From contig USCS01000050.1 in NCBI GenBank assembly GCA_900552875.1, positions 1-9,624 on the forward strand: a DNA stretch of 9,624 nucleotides. The letters are read 5' to 3'. Shown in pieces: positions 7,014 to 9,624 of this stretch. The notes under the pieces are model-generated. The model was not told where the DNA came from and searched no databases. It was given only the letters and a program-made list of their open reading frames with translations. Both the position numbers and the translations under genes were made by a program. The DNA is from an uncultured Collinsella sp. GTDB lineage: Bacteria; Actinomycetota; Coriobacteriia; Coriobacteriales; Coriobacteriaceae. Positions within the stretch are counted from its first letter, which is position 1. Each line of letters begins with the position of its first letter.

Positions 7014-7043
7014 TTGCGGTGCAGCGCTGGTTGTTGCTACAGT
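7014..7043 (+). promoter_or_regulatory. Possible extended -10 promoter in front of the YhgE terminator
   Basis: TTGCGG (7014-7019) and TACAGT (7038-7043) are 18 bp apart. The -10 box is preceded by TGC, an extended -10 element. Transcription would begin near 7050, inside the first arm of the terminator hairpin, and could supply the downstream transporter gene. An alternative for that gene is TTGACC (7083-7088) with the weaker CATACG (7106-7111). Neither can be preferred with certainty. Confidence 0.3.
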
Positions 7044-7045
7044 AG

Positions 7046-7080
7046 CGGGGCGTGCCGGGGGTCCGGCGCGTCCCGTTTTT
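7046..7080 (+). terminator. Intrinsic terminator of the YhgE/Pip pair
   Basis: Bases 7046-7058 pair with 7063-7075 as a 13-bp GC-rich stem with two G-T wobbles and a GGGT loop. Five T residues follow (7076-7080), then ATTT. It is a textbook + strand intrinsic terminator 95 bases after the stop codon. A smaller 6-bp stem (6954-6959 with 6967-6972), with no T-run, sits directly after that stop. Confidence 0.88.
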
Positions 7081-7151
7081 ATTTGACCATGAGGCGGCAC
7101 GCGGCCATACGCGTGCGGACACCACGCCCAGTTTGAGTGTGAGGATGTTCC

Positions 7152-8135
7152 ATGGCCCAATACGCTGCCAACGAAATCGAAAACATGCCCGATAGCCCTG
7201 TCGCACGGGAGGACCTGGGCGCCGGCGGCATCTCCCGTGGCGCCGGTGCTCGCTCGCCGCTGTTCTGGAAAGTTCTACTGCTTTCGGTGGCGATTATCTG
7301 GGGCTACTCCTTTACCACTATGAAGGACGCGCTCGACACCATCCCGGTGTTCGAACTGCTCTATGTTCGCTTTCTTCCCGCAGCGCTGGTCATGCTTGTT
7401 ATCTTTCGCAAGCGCATCGCCGCCCACCTTAACGCTCGCAATCTGATTGTCGGTCTGAGCATGGGCGCGCTCATGTGGGCAGCCTATGCCTTGCAGACGG
7501 TCGGTCTGGCTCAGACCACGGCGGGTAAGAACGCTTTTTTGACGGGCACCTATTGCATTCTGGTCCCGTTCGCGAGCTATTTCCTAAGCGGCGAAAGGCT
7601 CACTCGCTACAACTTGGGAGCCGCATTGCTCTGCCTGGCGGGCATTGGCCTGGTGGCGCTCGATAGCGTCGAGTTCAACATCGGTGACGTCATTACGCTG
7701 GCTGGTGCGGTCTTTTTCGCCATCCAGATGGCGGTGACCGCCAAGTACGGTCGCAAAATGGACATCAACGTCATCACGTTTTGGATGTTTGTGGGCAATG
7801 GCGTCTTGAGCCTTATCTCGTCGCTGCTATTCGAGACCCAGGCGCCTCTGTCCGTGTGGACGCCGAGCTTTATCGGCGTGATGGCCTTTCTCTCGGTGGG
7901 CTGCACGTGCGTGGCGCTGCTCATCCAAAACGTCGGCTTGGCGCACGTCCCGGCCTCGACGGGCTCGCTGCTGCTCTCGATGGAATCGCCCTCGGGTGTG
8001 CTGTTCTCGGTGCTGTTAATGGGTGAGGCGCTCACCTCGCGCCTGCTCGCCGGCTTTGCACTCATCTTCCTGTCGATTATCTTGAGCGAGACACATTTCG
8101 ATTTTTTGCGCCGAAATAATTGCGCGCAATTGTAA
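7152..8135 (+). CDS. EamA/DMT-superfamily ten-helix transporter
   Basis: A 327-residue integral membrane protein with the two-fold EamA repeat. A polar N-terminus (1-38) is followed by about ten hydrophobic segments near 39-58, 66-85, 98-117, 126-145, 152-170, 177-195, 205-227, 238-258, 265-288 and 294-312. Typical family features are WGYSFTTMKDAL (50-61), a GLAQTTAGKNAFLTG stretch (118-132) and the matching second-half segment GLAHVPASTGSLLLSMESP (262-280), followed by GEALTSRLLAG (291-301). Members export or exchange small metabolites, often amino acids or purines, across the cytoplasmic membrane. Nothing here identifies the substrate. The start at 7152 is supported by GTGAGGA (7139-7145), seven bases from AGG to the ATG. 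Terminators on both sides make it a single-gene unit, unless the possible promoter at 7014-7043 adds a leader. The polar N-terminal extension is somewhat long for the family, and an internal ATG at 7185 lacks a ribosome binding site. Confidence 0.9.
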   Translation: MAQYAANEIENMPDSPVAREDLGAGGISRGAGARSPLFWKVLLLSVAIIWGYSFTTMKDALDTIPVFELLYVRFLPAALVMLVIFRKRIAAHLNARNLIVGLSMGALMWAAYALQTVGLAQTTAGKNAFLTGTYCILVPFASYFLSGERLTRYNLGAALLCLAGIGLVALDSVEFNIGDVITLAGAVFFAIQMAVTAKYGRKMDINVITFWMFVGNGVLSLISSLLFETQAPLSVWTPSFIGVMAFLSVGCTCVALLIQNVGLAHVPASTGSLLLSMESPSGVLFSVLLMGEALTSRLLAGFALIFLSIILSETHFDFLRRNNCAQL

Positions 8136-8146
8136 ACAACTTGTTG

Positions 8147-8173
8147 CGCCGCCCTCCTGGGGCGGCGTTTTTT
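8147..8173 (+). terminator. Intrinsic terminator of the EamA transporter gene
   Basis: CGCCGCCC (8147-8154) pairs with GGGCGGCG (8160-8167) around a TCCTG loop, and six T residues follow at 8168-8173. It lies 11 bases after the stop codon. A perfect 14-bp palindrome, AATTGCGCGCAATT (8118-8131), sits just upstream in the last codons of the gene. An alternative pairing of GCGCAA (8124-8129) with TTGCGC (8144-8149) would overlap the first terminator arm. Confidence 0.9.
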
Positions 8174-8196
8174 ATGTAACGCCCTTACAGTTATGC

Positions 8197-8230
8197 CTTG
8201 CACTTTAGACCATCAAAGTGCTTGCAGCAC
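8197..8230 (+). promoter_or_regulatory. Overlapping palindromes upstream of the M20 gene
   Basis: GCACTTT (8200-8206) and AAAGTGC (8215-8221) form a perfect 7-bp inverted repeat with an 8-nt spacer. GTGCT (8218-8222) can instead pair with AGCAC (8226-8230), so the two hairpins exclude each other. The first 12 bases, CTTGCACTTTAG (8197-8208), also occur at the DAHP synthase promoter (442-453), where TTGCAC is the -35 box. Here no good -10 box lies 16-18 bp downstream, so a promoter cannot be placed. An operator or weak regulated promoter is the best guess. Confidence 0.35.
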
Positions 8231-8251
8231 AAATAATACTGGAGGGCATCT

Positions 8252-9550
8252 ATGGCACCAGCTCTGTCCGATTTTCAACCGCAACCAGCGCCCAAGGCCA
8301 CCCCGGCAGCGCAAGCCGCTATCGGTGACGGTCTTGTTGCCGAGGCTCAAGCTTTTGCAGACAAGCTTGCTGCGTGGCGCCACGACCTGCACCAGACGCC
8401 CGAGTTGGGTAATCGCCTTCCGCAAACCTCTGCGTATATCCAGGCACGTCTGACCGAGATGGGCATCCCGTTTGCCACGCTCGTCGACGGCTCCTGTGTT
8501 GTGGGCTTAATCGGTGCCGGTGCGGCCGTGGCGGCCCAGGGCAACGGTACGTGCACGGACGATCAGGCCGGCACGGTCATCATGCTGCGCGGTGACATGG
8601 ATGCCCTTCCCGTCGCGGAAGAGTCGGACGAACCTTTCGCCTCTGTCAACGGCTGCATGCATGCTTGCGGCCACGATATGCATGCGACGGCCTTGCTTGG
8701 TGCCGCCCGCCTGCTCAAGGCTCGCGAGGCCGAGCTTGTCGATGCCAATGCCACGGTTAAGCTGCTGTTTCAGCCGGGCGAGGAAACCTTTGAGGGCGCT
8801 CGCGCTGCCATTGCCGATGGCCTTCTGCAGAACCCGCGTCCCCAGGCGGCTTTCGCCATGCACGTTAACAGCCAATCGCCGCTCGGCCTGGTGCTCTATG
8901 GGAGCCCGGCGCTTTCGGGCGTGTACGGTTTCCGCATCACGCTGCAGGGCAAGGGCGGCCATGGCTCGAGCCCCGAGATCTGCATCGACCCCATCACGGC
9001 GGGCGTGCATGTGCACCTGGCACTCCAGGAGCTCATCTCCCGCGAGGTGCCGGCGGCCAAGGAGGTCGCACTCACCGTGGGTAAGTTTGCCGGCGGACAG
9101 GCGGCAAACGTCATTCCCGACACCTGCGTGCTCGAAGGAACGCTGCGCGGCTTTGACGTCGAGCTCATGGCGCATCTTAAGACCCGCATCGCCGAGGTCG
9201 CCAATGGCGTCGCGGCAACGTATCGCACGCCGGCGACCATCGAGACGCTCTCGGACGTTCCGCCGCTCGTGCTCGACAGCGATATGACCCAGGCATCGCT
9301 GGGCTATGCGGGTGCGACGTTGCCCAAGGCAGCTTTCCTGCCGTTGTTCCACGCCATGGCGAGTGAGGACTTTGCGCTTATCTCGAGCGAGATTCCGAGC
9401 GCGTACTTTACCGTGGGTGCCGCTGTGACCGATACGGATGAGCATTTTGCCCAGCACCATCCCAAGGCGCGCTTTAGCGATGCCGAGCTGCCGCTCGGTG
9501 CCGCGGCCTATACCGCCGTCGCTTTGGGCTACATCGCCGACCACCGGTAG
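8252..9550 (+). CDS. M20D-family metal-dependent amidohydrolase
   Basis: A 432-residue cytoplasmic hydrolase of the family that includes hippurate hydrolase, IAA-amino acid hydrolase, AbgA/AbgB and N-acetyldiaminopimelate deacetylase. These release an acyl group from an amino-acid-type amide. Visible in order are RHDLHQTPELG (43-53), LRGDMDALP (112-120), CGHDMHATALLGAA (139-152), QPGEETFEGA (174-183), MHVNSQSPLG (203-212), the dimerisation-domain segment GKGGHGSSPE (233-242), MASEDFA (369-375) and HHPKARFSDAEL (402-413). By comparison with plant ILL2, Cys139, His141, Glu178, His204 and His402 should bind the metals and Glu177 should be the catalytic base; none is missing. A polar Ala/Gly/Thr-rich stretch (about 88-107) enlarges a loop before the LRGDMDALP strand. 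The start at 8252 has GGAGGG (8241-8246) five bases upstream. The preceding terminator and the following one make it a single-gene unit. The substrate cannot be named. Confidence 0.92.
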   Translation: MAPALSDFQPQPAPKATPAAQAAIGDGLVAEAQAFADKLAAWRHDLHQTPELGNRLPQTSAYIQARLTEMGIPFATLVDGSCVVGLIGAGAAVAAQGNGTCTDDQAGTVIMLRGDMDALPVAEESDEPFASVNGCMHACGHDMHATALLGAARLLKAREAELVDANATVKLLFQPGEETFEGARAAIADGLLQNPRPQAAFAMHVNSQSPLGLVLYGSPALSGVYGFRITLQGKGGHGSSPEICIDPITAGVHVHLALQELISREVPAAKEVALTVGKFAGGQAANVIPDTCVLEGTLRGFDVELMAHLKTRIAEVANGVAATYRTPATIETLSDVPPLVLDSDMTQASLGYAGATLPKAAFLPLFHAMASEDFALISSEIPSAYFTVGAAVTDTDEHFAQHHPKARFSDAELPLGAAAYTAVALGYIADHR

Positions 9551-9552
9551 CA

Positions 9553-9624
9553 CCCAACCTTGCCTTTCAAGCCTGCGGGCATGGCCATAAGGCCTATGCC
9601 CTTGTCTTTCAAGGCAATCTTGGG
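9553..9624 (+). terminator. Composite terminator after the M20 gene, reaching the window edge
   Basis: The inner hairpin pairs 9577-9582 with 9596-9601 and 9583-9586 with 9591-9594, around an ATAA loop. One T (9595) is bulged and the T-rich TTGTCTTT follows (9602-9609). An outer stem pairs 9553-9564 with 9613-9624 at 10 of 12 positions. CTTTCAAG occurs on both sides of the inner hairpin (9564-9571 and 9606-9613). The core is nearly identical to that of the terminator after the DAHP synthase gene. The window ends at the last paired base, so the palindrome may extend further. Confidence 0.7.

Noticed and set aside
7083..7111. TTGACC/CATACG promoter for the transporter gene
   Set aside because: The -35 box and 17-bp spacing are good, but the -10 box matches only three of six consensus bases. 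It is kept as an alternative, not as a feature.
7607..8203. Minus-strand open frame of 198 codons
   Set aside because: Antisense to the transporter's second half and running through its terminator. It shows no domain or ribosome binding site support.
8507..9553. Minus-strand open frame of 348 codons
   Set aside because: Antisense to the M20D hydrolase, whose catalytic motifs are complete. The product has no recognisable features.

Overview
This window reads as ordinary chromosome from a GC-rich, Gram-positive gut-type actinobacterium, most likely a member of the Coriobacteriia close to Collinsella. That placement is inference. It rests on the overall look of the proteins, strong G/C preference at third codon positions, AGGAGG-type ribosome binding sites, and the pairing of long intergenic palindromes with GC-rich terminators. 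No marker gene fixes the genus.

Layout: five complete genes, all on the + strand. (1) Bases 1-525 hold no supportable gene. They contain a wide, imperfect 36-bp inverted repeat (arms 70-105 and 269-304), a 13-bp-stem palindrome (389-427) and a very good sigma-70-type promoter (443-471). (2) 526-1557 is a class I DAHP synthase, the entry enzyme of the shikimate pathway, with its own terminator. (3) Bases 1558-1944 hold no gene. They contain a hairpin touching the stop codon, a composite terminator palindrome, a separate 56-bp palindrome and a possible promoter/operator. (4) 1945-4761 and 4762-6951 are two adjacent YhgE/Pip-family membrane proteins. They abut with no intergenic base and share a strong Shine-Dalgarno, and are closed by a terminator at 7046-7080. 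(5) 7152-8135 is an EamA/DMT-type ten-helix transporter with its own terminator. (6) 8252-9550 is an M20D-family metal-dependent amidohydrolase, followed by a second composite terminator that runs to the window edge.

How they work together: apart from the YhgE/Pip pair, each gene looks like a separate transcription unit, and I see no shared pathway. The YhgE/Pip pair is the clearest functional unit. Two paralogues have the ABC-2-like membrane domain and a long extracytoplasmic coiled-coil-rich region of exactly the same length (485 residues between matching landmarks), which suggests they assemble side by side. No ATPase, TetR regulator, WXG100 substrate or secretion gene lies in the window.

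The most unusual DNA is non-coding: the wide inverted repeat upstream of the DAHP synthase, the 56-bp palindrome, and a recurring composite terminator seen after the first and last genes. That terminator has a near-identical core with a compensatory base-pair change. I found no convincing new defence, mobile or secretion system. tRNA, rRNA, CRISPR and insertion-sequence features were not seen.
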